From: CAYPPS01 sp964412685
GTDB taxonomy: Bacteria > Patescibacteriota > Microgenomatia > PFEM01 > CAYPPS01
Length of the DNA stretch: 48,289 nt
Direction of reading: 5' to 3'
NCBI GenBank assembly: GCA_964412685.1
Contig: CAYPPS010000003.1
Coordinates: 1-48,289, forward strand
The notes under the pieces were generated by a model. The model was not told the DNA's origin. It made no database searches and was given only the letters and a program-made list of their open reading frames with translations. The translations under genes and the position numbers were made by a program. Below, in pieces: positions 14,969 through 24,264 of this stretch (positions are counted from its first letter, which is position 1; every line of letters starts with the position of its first letter).

Positions 14969-17900
14969 ATGAAAAGTCAAACCAACACTCGTCAATATTT
15001 GGGTAATCCCAAACTGGATTTGCCCGTTCTTGATTTAATTGGTCTGCAAAAAGATTCTTATCAACTGTTTCTAAATAAAGACATTCGTGATTTGCTCTCA
15101 GAAGTTTCTCCGATCGAGGATTTTACGGGTAAAAACTGGGAACTTTCTTTTGGTCAACATCGTTTCAGCAAGCCTCGTTACTCTCCTCAACAAGCTTTAG
15201 AAAAAGATGTTTCTTTTGAAGCCTCTTTAAAGGTGGAAACAATTTTGCTTAATAAGAGAACGGGTAAAAGTAAAAAAGCGGAAGTCTTTTTGGGAGACAT
15301 TCCTCAAATGACTCCGACGGGAACTTTCATTGTTAACGGGATTGAACGAGTCGTGATTAACCAAATTATTCGGGCGCCGGGAGCTTATTTCTCAGGGGGG
15401 ATTGATCGCTCTTCGGGCAGAATGCTTTACACGGCTGAGATTAGACCACTTCGTGGCTCTTGGTTAGAATTTTTTGTCAACCGCGACAACAGTATTAGTG
15501 TTCGAATTGATCGTCGACGTAAATTTCCAGTAACGGTCTTTTTGCGAGCTTTAGGTTTGTCTGAGGATCAACAAATTTTAGAAGCTTTTGGGATTAAGAA
15601 ATCTGACGACCCAGCGGCTCAATATATTTACCAAACTTTAGAAAAAGATGGCACAACCAATGTTCAAGAAGCTCTTCTGGAGATTTATCAAAAAATCCGG
15701 CCAGGAGAACCGTCTATTTTAGAAAATGCAACCGAACTTTTTGAAGAGATGTTCGCCAATCCTCGGCGTTATACTTTGGGTAAAGTTGGCCGTTTTAAAC
15801 TCAATAAAAAACTGGCTCGAACCATTCCTAACGAAAAATCGACTTGGTTGTTGCAGACGGAAGATGTTTTAAAAACAATTGGTTATTTGATCAATTTGCA
15901 AGAAGGTAACGGCAACGTTGATGACATTGATCACTTGAGCAACCGTCGGATTAGGCAGGTCGGTGAATTGGTGTCTGAATCAGTTTTTCGTTCCGGACTA
16001 CTTCGCTTAGAGCGTTCAATTAAGGAAAAAATGAGCTTGACTTCGATTCAAGAGAACCCTTCACCAGTTCAACTAGTTAACGCTCGGCCTTTAATTGCTG
16101 CAATTAATGAATTTTTTCGCAGTAATCAATTGTCACAGATTTTGGATCAAACCAATCCGCTCCAAGAGCTTGATAATTTAAGAAGAGCATCTGTTTTTGG
16201 TACGGGTGGAATTTCTCGAGAAAGAGCCTCTTTTTCCATTAGAGATATCAACGCTTCCCAGTATGGTCGAATTTGTCCAGTTCGTACCCCTGAAGGGCCC
16301 AATATTGGCTTAGTGACTTATTTGGCGATGTATACCCAGGTTAACGAGTATGGTTTTTTGGAAACTCCCTATCGTCGAGTTGAAAAAGTTAACGGTAAAA
16401 TGAAGGTCAGTAACAAAATAGTTTATTTACCTGCAGATGATGAAGTCAATCATTATATTACCCATACAGGAATTAATATCGACGAAGATAATTTCATTAA
16501 AGATTCTTGGGTGCCGGTTCGTTATCAAAATGAATTTTTGGAAGCCCGAGTGAATAAGGTGGAATTTATTGACGCCAGTCCTCGACAAGTGGTAGGAGTT
16601 TCCGCTTCTTTGATTCCTTTTTTGGCCAATGATTCTCCTAATCGAGCTTTAATGGGGACTCACATGCAATGCCAAGCAGTTCCTTTGGTAACGCCAGAGG
16701 CTCCGGTCGTGGGGACAGGGACGGAAGGTTTGGTTCCTAGGGCAATGGGCAGAGTGATTCAGGCCCGCCATGATGGCAAAATTACTTTTGTTGACGCTAA
16801 TAAGATCATCTTGCGGATAAAGCCTGGCCAAGATAAAGATCTTGATCGGGGATTGGAAGAAACCTTAATCCGTGGCAATCAAGAGGTTTATTATTTATCT
16901 AAATTTAAACGGACTAATCCCTATGGCTCTTGTTATTCACAAAAACCGCTTGTTGAAGTGGGTGAACAGATTAAAAAAGGTGACATTTTAGCCGATGGTC
17001 CTTCTTGTGACAAAGGAGAACTAGCCTTGGGCAAAAATCTAACCGTGGCTTATTGCGGTTATGACGGTTTTGAGTATGAAGATGCAATTATTGTCTCCGA
17101 TCGTTTGGTCAGACAAGATTTATTGACCTCAATTCATATCGGAGAATATGAGGCGGCAGTAGTGGAGACAAAATTAGGGCCGGAAGAATTGACCAAAGAC
17201 CTTCCCAACACTTCGGATACTGATTTGGCTAAATTGGCTGAAGATGGGATTGTGGTTGTGGGGAGTGAAGTTGGGCCCAATGATATTTTAGTGGGGAAGA
17301 TTGCCCCTAAAGGAGAAACTGAATTAACGGCTGAAGAAAGGCTTTTACGAGCTATTTTTGGTGAAAAGGCCAGAGAAATTCGCGATACTTCGCTTCGAAT
17401 GCCGCACGGAGAAAGAGGGACCGTTATTGGAGTTCAGATTTTTGATCGGGATAAGGGAGACGAGTTGGAACCAGGAACGATTAGCAAGATTGTGGTCAAG
17501 TTGGCTCAGGAGAGAAAGATTAAAGTGGGTGACAAATTAGCCGGTAGACATGGCAACAAAGGAGTTATTTCTAAGATCGTGGCTCAAGAAGACATGCCTT
17601 TTTTGCCCGATGGTACGCCCGTAGATGTTGTTATTTCCCCTTTGTCGGTTCTGAGCCGAATGAACTTAGGCCAACTTTTTGAGACTCATCTTGGTTGGGC
17701 GGCGGATAAATTAGGTCAAAAATTTGCGGTGCCGGTTTTTGAAGAAATAGCGGAAGAATATATTATTGGCCAACTAAAAAAGGCTGGTTTGCCTGCCGAC
17801 GGTAAAGTGGTTTTACAGGATGGTCGAACAGGTAAGCCTTATGACTATCCTAGCGTAGTTGGCGTCGGTTATATTTTGAAATTAGTCCACATGGTTGAAG

Positions 17901-18522
17901 ACAAAACTCATGCTCGTTCTACTGGACCTTATTCATTGGTGACGCAACAACCTTTGGGAGGTAAAGCGCAAATGGGTGGCCAGCGATTGGGAGAAATGGA
18001 AGTTTGGGCCCTAGAATCTCATCGAGCGGCTCACACTTTGCAAGAAATGTTAACCATTAAATCTGATGATATTGTTGGTCGGGCTCGGGCTTTTGAGGCA
18101 ATTGTCAAAGATAAAGATATTCCTGCAGCCTCGGTTCCGGAATCTTTTAAAGTTTTGCGTCGGGAATTGGAAAGTTTAGGCCTGGAGATTGAGTTGCTCG
18201 ATCCAGTTGAGCTTCCGGTAGAAGATGAAGAGAAGGTTGAAAAAAAGAAGGTTGTCAAAAAAACTAAGAAAGTGACTAAAAAGAAAGAAGATGAAGAGAA
18301 GGTTGAAAAAAAGAAGGTTGTCAAAAAAACTAAGAAAGTGACTAAAAAGAANNNNNNNNNNNNNNNNNNNNNNNNNNNNNNNNNNNNNNNNNNNNNNNNN
18401 NNNNNNNNNNNNNNNNNNNNNNNNNNNNNNNNNNNNNNNNNNNNNNNNNNNAGAAGGTTGAAAAAAAGAAGGTTGTCAAAAAAACTAAGAAAGTGACTAA
18501 AAAGAAGGAGGAAAAAGCTTAA
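14969..18522 (+). CDS. rpoB: RNA polymerase beta subunit with repeat-coded lysine-rich tail (sequence gap inside)
   Basis: Catalytic beta subunit of RNA polymerase. The core is about 1084 residues and includes GTFIVNGIERVVINQ, the rifampicin region (QLSQILDQTNPLQ), TPEGPNIGL, the active-site GDKLAGRHGNKGVI and the C-terminal QPLGGKAQMGGQRLGEMEVW. At the position of E. coli H526 it has N403. After LPVEDEE a 22-residue lysine-rich unit (containing VVKKTKKVTKKK) repeats in a 66-bp tandem array, broken by 100 N at 18352-18451. Read straight through the 100 N, the frame shifts and would stop at 18496. Taking the repeat phase instead, the tail continues as KKEEKA and stops at 18522, 6 bp before rpoC. 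The tail length is therefore unknown. Confidence 0.95.
18221..18507 (+). repeat. 66-bp tandem repeat coding the RpoB tail
   Basis: Unit 1 is 18221-18286 and unit 2 is 18287-18351, identical up to the gap. After the gap 55 bases from 18452 match the same unit from its 11th base without error. The unit codes 22 residues (EDEEKVEKKK at its start). True copy number cannot be read because the gap falls in the array. Confidence 0.93.
18352..18451. other. Assembly gap of 100 N inside rpoB
   Basis: Exactly 100 N, a usual placeholder. Repeat phase requires a true gap of 11 bases plus a multiple of 66. 100 does not fit that and breaks the reading frame. The 55 bases before and after the gap are identical, so the contig ends may even overlap with no missing sequence. 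Confidence 0.95.
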
Positions 18523-18528
18523 ACAATC

Positions 18529-21500
18529 ATGGCTCAAATGCTTGACTTTGCTGGTTTAAAAATTAAAATTGCCTCGCCCGAGGTAATTAGGTCATGGTCC
18601 AACGGTGAAATAGTTAAACCGGAAACGATTAATTACCGGACTTTGCGACCAGAAAAAGATGGTCTTTTCTGTGAACGGATTTTTGGTCCCACCAAAGATT
18701 GGGAATGTTATTGTGGTAAATACAAGCGAATTCGCTATCGAGGTGTTGTTTGCGATAAGTGTGGGGTTGAAGTAACTCACTCAAGAGTTAGAAGGGAAAG
18801 AATGGGCCACATCTCTTTGGCTTGCCCCGTGGCTCATATTTGGTACTTTAAGGGCATTTCTTCTAAGCTTTCCATTTTATTGGATGTTCCCCCTAAAAGC
18901 TTAGAGGCAGTTATTTATTTTTCCCGGTATTTGATTATCGAAGTTGACCTTAAAAAACGAGATCAAGCCTTGAAGTGCTTGGAAGAAGAGTTCCTTAAAA
19001 AGAAAGAGGATCTTAAAAAAGAAGTTGAGAAAAGAATTAAAGCGACTGAGAAAGAAGGGAAAAAAGAGTTAAAAGAATTCGCTACCAAGATTAAAAATAA
19101 AGAACGTCGGGTTTTAGCCAGAAAAGAGCAATCGTTGAAAACAAAACAAAAAATCCAAAGCTTGAGGGATGAAATGGTTTTGGAAGGAGAACGTTTGGAA
19201 GAAATTTATCGGACTTTGAACAACCTAACTCGTTCGATTAAGCTAAACAGCTTACTTTCTGAAGAGGAGCACGATACCTTGCTTCATCATCAAGTGGCCT
19301 CTTTTTTCAAGGCGAACATGGGAGCCGAAGCAGTATTGGAGGCAGTTAAAAAACTTAATCTGAATAAATTAGCTCAAGATTTGAAAGAGAAAATTGATCA
19401 AACCAAAGGAGCTAATTATCTTAAATTGACGAAGAGGTTAAAAATGGTTGAGTCGCTTAGACGGGCTTTGGTTGATCCAAGCTGGATGATTTTAAATATT
19501 GTTCCGGTTATTCCTCCCGATTTGAGACCGATGGTTCAGTTGGTTGGTGGTCGTTTTGCTACTTCTGATTTAAATGACCTTTATCGACGGATTATTAACC
19601 GCAATAACAGACTCAAGCACTTAATTAACTTAGGAGCGCCAGCGATCATTTTGCGCAATGAGAAAAGAATGCTTCAAGAGTCGGTTGACAGTTTGATTGA
19701 CGCCAGCAAACGGCCGGCCAGACGTTATCGTCGGCGAATTCAGCCCCTGCGTTCTCTTTCTGACATGCTCAAAGGAAAACAAGGTCGTTTCAGACAAAAC
19801 TTACTAGGGAAGAGAGTTGACTACTCGGGTCGAAGCGTGATTGTGGTTGGGCCAGAATTGAAATTAAATCAATGTGGTTTGCCCAAGGAGATGGCTTTGG
19901 AAATGTTTAAGCCTTTTGTTTTGAGAGAAATGATTATCAGAGATATTGCTCCTAACGTTAAAAGTGCTCGTAATATTTTTGAACATCGTCCTCCGGAAGT
20001 TTTTGATATTTTGGAAGAAATTACCAAAGATCATCCGGTTCTGCTCAATCGGGCCCCAACCTTACACAAATTGGGTTTTCAGGCTTTTTATCCGGTTTTG
20101 ATCGAAGGAGGAGCAATTAGGTTGCATCCCTGTGTTTGTAAAGGATTCAATGCTGATTTTGACGGTGATCAAATGGCCGTTCATGTTCCTTTGAGCAAAA
20201 AAGCCATCAAAGAAGCAAAAGATTTAATGCTTTCCAGCCAAAATTTACTCCGTCCGGCGGACGGTTCAGCGGTAACGATCCCAGATAAAGAAATGGGCTT
20301 AGGTTGTTATTTTGTTACCTCAATTGATCACCGTTTAAGTTTGCTAAAGACGGTTTTTGCTTCTCCTCAAGAAGTAATTTTAGCTTATCAAGAAGACAAA
20401 GTTGAACTGCGTCGGCCAATTAAATTAAGGCTTGATAAAAAGATTATCGAAACAACCCCGGGCAAGGTTCTTTTCAATGAAATTGTTCCCTCTCAATTAG
20501 GTTTTGTTAATTATGCCGTCAAGGGCTCAACGATCAAGTCTTTGATCGGTCGAGCTTTGCAGCTTTCTCCTCACAAAGAGGTGGTTAAGTTTATTGATTC
20601 TTTAAAAGAAGTAGGTTTTACTGGAATGACTTTGTCTGGTTTGTCGGTGGGGATTTGGGATCTGGAAATTTATCCTAAAAAAGACGAAGTTATTAAACAA
20701 GCGAATGAACAGGTGTCTCAACTCGAGAGTAATTTTACTCAGGGCTTAACTACCTTGCAAGAGAAAAAGCGATTAACCAATCAGGTTTGGATGGACACGA
20801 CGGAAAAATTAGCTAACTTGACTTGGGAACAGTTTGACAAAGACAACAGTATCCACATTATGGTTGAAGCCGGTATTCGTCGGGTGTCCAAGGACCAGGT
20901 CAAACAATTGTCAGCCATGCAAGGATTAGTTAATGATCCGACGGGGAAAATTGTGGAATTGCCCAATAAATCTAATTTTCGTGAAGGGTTATCTGTTTTT
21001 GAATATGTCAACAGTGCCCGGGGTGGTCGCAAAGGTTTAACAGACACTGCGCTTAAGACGGCCGATGCCGGTTATCTAACTCGTCGTTTGGTTGATGTTG
21101 CTCATGATTTAATTGTTCGCGAGCAGGATTGCGGGACAAAAGAAGGGATCAGTATTTCCCGAGTTGGTTTTAGGAAAGATAACTTTTTTGCTCGCTTATT
21201 GGGTCGAATGGTGGCCAAAGATATTGTTGACAAAAAGAGCGAGAAGGTAATTTTAAAAGCAGGTGAATGGGTTAGTGAGGAGAACTTAGAGGTGATTGGA
21301 AAAGCCAATCTGGAAGAAGTTTGGGTTCGTTCTCCGTTGACTTGTGAAAGTCGTCATGGAATTTGTGCCTCTTGTTATGGTTGGGACTTTTCGACCAGAA
21401 AAATAGTTGAATTGGGTTCTCCTGTTGGAGTCTTGGCGGCTCAATCAATCGGTGAGCCAGGAACTCAATTAACCATGAGAACTCATCATTTGGGAGGAAT

Positions 21501-22224
21501 TGCGGTTTCTGATGTTACCCAAGGCCTACCTCGAGTTGAGGAGTTGTTTGAGGCTCGGACACCTAAGGTTTTGGCTCCTTTGGCAGAGATTGCTGGCAAG
21601 GTCAGTCTCAAGGAGACGGAAACGGGAATCAAGATTGTCATTCGGAGCGTGGGGGTTAAACCGGTTGAAGAGAGAGAATATTTGGTCACTGCGGTCAGTA
21701 AATTGACAGTTAAAGATGGCCAGTTGGTTGAAGCGGGAGCTCAATTAGTGGCGGGATCTTTAGATATTCGAGGGGTTATGGAGATCCGAGGATTAAGAGC
21801 CGCTCAAGAATATTTGGTTAAAGAAATCCAGTCGGTTTATGAATCTCAAGGAATTGAGATCAATGATCGTCATTTCGAAGTGACGGTAAGCAAGATGAGC
21901 GACAAGGTTAAAATTGAAACTGCCGGAGACACATCTTTCTTGCCGGGTGAATTAGTTGGCCGATCAACTTTTGAAGAGGAAAACGAACGGGTAATTACTG
22001 AGGGTGGCGAAGTGGCTACGGCTCAAGTGACGATTTTAGGAATTACTCGAGCTTCGCTTTATACTGACTCTTGGTTGTCGGCGGCTTCCTTCCAGGAAAC
22101 AACTAATGTTTTAACTGAGGCGGCGATTGAAGGCAAGACAGATTGGCTTCGAGGTCTTAAAGAAAATGTTATTATTGGTCGATTAATTCCGGTTACTTCT
22201 CAACGAGCTAAAATTAACGAATAG
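18529..22224 (+). CDS. rpoC: RNA polymerase beta' subunit
   Basis: Largest RNA polymerase subunit, 1231 residues. The N-terminal zinc finger has C60, C62, C75 and C78. The catalytic NADFDGD that holds the active-site magnesium is at 541-547. The second zinc site has C868, C939, C946 and C949, followed by the bridge-helix/trigger-loop region PGTQLTMRTHHLGG. Between about residues 143 and 235 a very charged, coiled-coil-like segment (KKRDQALKCLEEEFLKKKED and onward) lies in the clamp. GGAGG at 18507-18511, at the end of the rpoB tail, is 17 nt before the ATG, slightly far. The gene begins 6 bp after the corrected rpoB stop. Confidence 0.97.
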   Translation: MAQMLDFAGLKIKIASPEVIRSWSNGEIVKPETINYRTLRPEKDGLFCERIFGPTKDWECYCGKYKRIRYRGVVCDKCGVEVTHSRVRRERMGHISLACPVAHIWYFKGISSKLSILLDVPPKSLEAVIYFSRYLIIEVDLKKRDQALKCLEEEFLKKKEDLKKEVEKRIKATEKEGKKELKEFATKIKNKERRVLARKEQSLKTKQKIQSLRDEMVLEGERLEEIYRTLNNLTRSIKLNSLLSEEEHDTLLHHQVASFFKANMGAEAVLEAVKKLNLNKLAQDLKEKIDQTKGANYLKLTKRLKMVESLRRALVDPSWMILNIVPVIPPDLRPMVQLVGGRFATSDLNDLYRRIINRNNRLKHLINLGAPAIILRNEKRMLQESVDSLIDASKRPARRYRRRIQPLRSLSDMLKGKQGRFRQNLLGKRVDYSGRSVIVVGPELKLNQCGLPKEMALEMFKPFVLREMIIRDIAPNVKSARNIFEHRPPEVFDILEEITKDHPVLLNRAPTLHKLGFQAFYPVLIEGGAIRLHPCVCKGFNADFDGDQMAVHVPLSKKAIKEAKDLMLSSQNLLRPADGSAVTIPDKEMGLGCYFVTSIDHRLSLLKTVFASPQEVILAYQEDKVELRRPIKLRLDKKIIETTPGKVLFNEIVPSQLGFVNYAVKGSTIKSLIGRALQLSPHKEVVKFIDSLKEVGFTGMTLSGLSVGIWDLEIYPKKDEVIKQANEQVSQLESNFTQGLTTLQEKKRLTNQVWMDTTEKLANLTWEQFDKDNSIHIMVEAGIRRVSKDQVKQLSAMQGLVNDPTGKIVELPNKSNFREGLSVFEYVNSARGGRKGLTDTALKTADAGYLTRRLVDVAHDLIVREQDCGTKEGISISRVGFRKDNFFARLLGRMVAKDIVDKKSEKVILKAGEWVSEENLEVIGKANLEEVWVRSPLTCESRHGICASCYGWDFSTRKIVELGSPVGVLAAQSIGEPGTQLTMRTHHLGGIAVSDVTQGLPRVEELFEARTPKVLAPLAEIAGKVSLKETETGIKIVIRSVGVKPVEEREYLVTAVSKLTVKDGQLVEAGAQLVAGSLDIRGVMEIRGLRAAQEYLVKEIQSVYESQGIEINDRHFEVTVSKMSDKVKIETAGDTSFLPGELVGRSTFEEENERVITEGGEVATAQVTILGITRASLYTDSWLSAASFQETTNVLTEAAIEGKTDWLRGLKENVIIGRLIPVTSQRAKINE

Positions 22225-22249
22225 ATTACAATAATATAAAAATACAAAG

Positions 22250-22711
22250 ATGCCAACTTTTAATCAATTAGCCAAGAGAGGGCGTAAAAAAATCAAAAAG
22301 AAAGTCAAAGCCGTGGCTTTGCGGGGTAGTTTTAATACCCAAAAACGAAGAATGGTGGAGACTAAAAATCCTCAAAAGCGAGCAGTAGTCCTGCAAGTCA
22401 AAACAATGACGCCCAAAAAACCAAATTCAGCTTTGCGTAAAGTTGCCCGGGTAAGGCTTTCTAATCGACAAGAAGTGACCGCTTACATTCAAGGAGAGGG
22501 TCACAATCTCGCTGAGCATGGAGTTGTTTTAGTTCGTGGTGGTCGAGTTAAGGATTTACCGGGAGTAAAATATCATTTAATTCGAGGAAAATTTGACCTT
22601 GGTGGTGTCGAAGGCCGAAAAAAGGCTCGATCCAAGTATGGAGTGAGGAAGGGAGGAGTGGTTAAAACCGAAGAAAGTGGTGAATCGACGGTTCCAAAAC
22701 CGACCGCTTAA
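22250..22711 (+). CDS. rpsL: 30S ribosomal protein S12
   Basis: Decoding-centre protein of the small subunit. It has 153 residues against about 124-135. The core TPKKPNSALRKVARVRL and GRVKDLPGVKYHLIRG is intact, including both lysines linked to streptomycin response. About 14 extra residues (FNTQKRRMVETK) are inserted before NPQKRAVV, and the tail is longer. A TATAAA box lies 9 nt before the ATG, so a start separate from rpoC is possible. Confidence 0.96.
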   Translation: MPTFNQLAKRGRKKIKKKVKAVALRGSFNTQKRRMVETKNPQKRAVVLQVKTMTPKKPNSALRKVARVRLSNRQEVTAYIQGEGHNLAEHGVVLVRGGRVKDLPGVKYHLIRGKFDLGGVEGRKKARSKYGVRKGGVVKTEESGESTVPKPTA

Positions 22712-22716
22712 GAGAA

Positions 22717-23193
22717 ATGAGAACAGGAGCAGTTAGAAAAAGAACCATCTCCCCTGATCCGGTCTACCAAAGTGTTTTATTGTCTCAATTGGTCAACCGA
22801 GTAATGAGGAGCGGCAAAAAATCTGTTGCCCAAAGACAGGTCTATCGAGCCTTGGACATTGTGGGCAAGAAAAGCAAAGAGAATCCGTTGCACATTTTCG
22901 AACAGGCAATCGAGAATTTGCGACCCAATATGGAGGTTCGAACTCGTAGAATTGGCGGAGCTGCTTATCAAATCCCGGCACCGGTAAGACAGGAAAGAAA
23001 AAATTCTCTTGCTCTTCGCTGGTTGATTCAATCGGCTCGCAATTTACCCAACAGCCAATACCATAATTTTTACGAGAAATTAGCCTCAGAGATTTTGGCA
23101 GCTCAAAAGAGGGAGGGAGTGGCAATGAAAAAGAAAGACGATATTCATCGTCAAGCCGAAGCCAACAAAGCTTTCTCTCATTTTAGATGGTAA
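22717..23193 (+). CDS. rpsG: 30S ribosomal protein S7
   Basis: Assembles the head of the small subunit and contacts tRNA in the E site. It has 158 residues, the full family length, with the RTRRIGGAAYQIPAPV hairpin region and the C-terminal HRQAEANKAFSHFRW. It follows rpsL by 5 bp, so both are on one transcript. In most bacteria fusA comes next, but here two exported proteins intervene. Confidence 0.97.
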   Translation: MRTGAVRKRTISPDPVYQSVLLSQLVNRVMRSGKKSVAQRQVYRALDIVGKKSKENPLHIFEQAIENLRPNMEVRTRRIGGAAYQIPAPVRQERKNSLALRWLIQSARNLPNSQYHNFYEKLASEILAAQKREGVAMKKKDDIHRQAEANKAFSHFRW

Positions 23194-23195
23194 AC

Positions 23196-23222
23196 TTGAC
23201 TTAGCTTCCCTGATTTTCTAAT
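23196..23222 (+). promoter_or_regulatory. Possible promoter of the exported-protein pair
   Basis: TTGACT (23196-23201) and TCTAAT (23217-23222), 5 of 6 matches each, but with a short 15-bp spacer. A purine-rich AGAAGAGGA site lies between the -10 and the ATG at 23239. Confidence 0.35.
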
Positions 23223-23238
23223 CTAGAAGAGGATTCTA

Positions 23239-24264
23239 ATGAATAAAAAAACTCTTCTTTTCGCTTTGGCCATTTTTCTTTTGGCCATTTTTTCTTTTCT
23301 TGTCGGTGGATTTTTAAATCGAGGGTCTCGGATTGTTTCCGCTCCTAAAGAGCCGGAGATATTTGTGGCTCGAGAAGTGGTTTCGGCTGAGCGGCAGGAT
23401 TTAATCGAGTTTGCTCAAGTTTGGCAACAAGCTTTAAGTAAAGATCTAACTTTTGAAGACTATAAAGAATTGGCTTTGGGTGCGGGCGGTCGTTTTAATA
23501 ACGTGCCAGTTTTGAAAGTTGGCCAGGAAACCCTTTATGGCAATGATTTGAATTATTTGGCTCTTTTCTATGCTTTTGAGGACTATTCTCAGGGGGTGTC
23601 GTTGCCGGAGTCAGTTTTGAACGAACTGGCAGACATTGCGATGGAAGATTCTGTCTGGTTGCAAAAAGGAGCAGAAAAAGGTTTGATTAATTTGAATGAA
23701 TCATTTTTCAATAGTTCGGAAAAAGATTACACCGAAAGGAACCGATTGATTACTTTGTCCAAGAAAGCCTTAGGTCAAGTTTTGATTCCTCGTATTTCCG
23801 GAGAATCAGTGGCGATTTGGTTTAACAATGATGGTAGTCCGGACGATTTACCTTTGGAATCAAGAAAACAACTAGCTCTTCAAAAACTAAAACCTATCTA
23901 TGACCAAATTAAAGCCGGCCAACTGACTTTTAAAGAGGCGGGAGAGATGATCGTCAACGATCAGGAGATTGGTCAAAAATTAGACGCTTCTTATGAAGTT
24001 AATGCTTATATGGCTTTTGATCAGGCTTCTCGAGATGAAGGCCCTTTTTCTTTCAAAAATTTAAATCAAGAAGTTTGGTCTCTGGGTGAAGGTCAAGCCT
24101 CTGAGATTTTGGTAGGTAAAAATTTACCTGAAGAAGGCGGAGTTGCCGAAGAAAATTTGTTTATTATTATTCGAGTCAATCGAAGAACGGGTACTTTGGA
24201 GGCCGAAAGTTCGTCGGAAATGATGGAGGGTTTTATAGAGGAAACCGAGGTGGTTAATTTATGA
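23239..24264 (+). CDS. Exported SurA/PrsA-like protein (putative foldase)
   Basis: A 341-residue protein with an N-terminal membrane anchor or signal (about 5-27) and no lipobox Cys. VLKVGQETLYGNDLNYLA resembles the start of the SurA N-domain. IKAGQLTFKEAGEMIVND, then SLGEGQASEIL and LFIIIRVNRRTG, resembles a divergent parvulin-type prolyl isomerase domain near 215-320. Parvulin catalytic residues cannot be confirmed by eye. A role in folding exported proteins outside the membrane is plausible. It overlaps the next exported protein by 4 bp (ATGA), which suggests that the second is a client or partner. Confidence 0.55.
   Translation: MNKKTLLFALAIFLLAIFSFLVGGFLNRGSRIVSAPKEPEIFVAREVVSAERQDLIEFAQVWQQALSKDLTFEDYKELALGAGGRFNNVPVLKVGQETLYGNDLNYLALFYAFEDYSQGVSLPESVLNELADIAMEDSVWLQKGAEKGLINLNESFFNSSEKDYTERNRLITLSKKALGQVLIPRISGESVAIWFNNDGSPDDLPLESRKQLALQKLKPIYDQIKAGQLTFKEAGEMIVNDQEIGQKLDASYEVNAYMAFDQASRDEGPFSFKNLNQEVWSLGEGQASEILVGKNLPEEGGVAEENLFIIIRVNRRTGTLEAESSSEMMEGFIEETEVVNL

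Noticed and set aside
18452..18496. RpoB ending in an arginine/leucine-rich tail at 18496
   Set aside because: That frame only follows from counting the gap as 100 bases. Repeat phase gives the lysine-rich frame and a stop at 18522.
18221..18507. CRISPR-like array
   Set aside because: The units are direct, without spacers, and code a continuous lysine-rich peptide in frame with RpoB.
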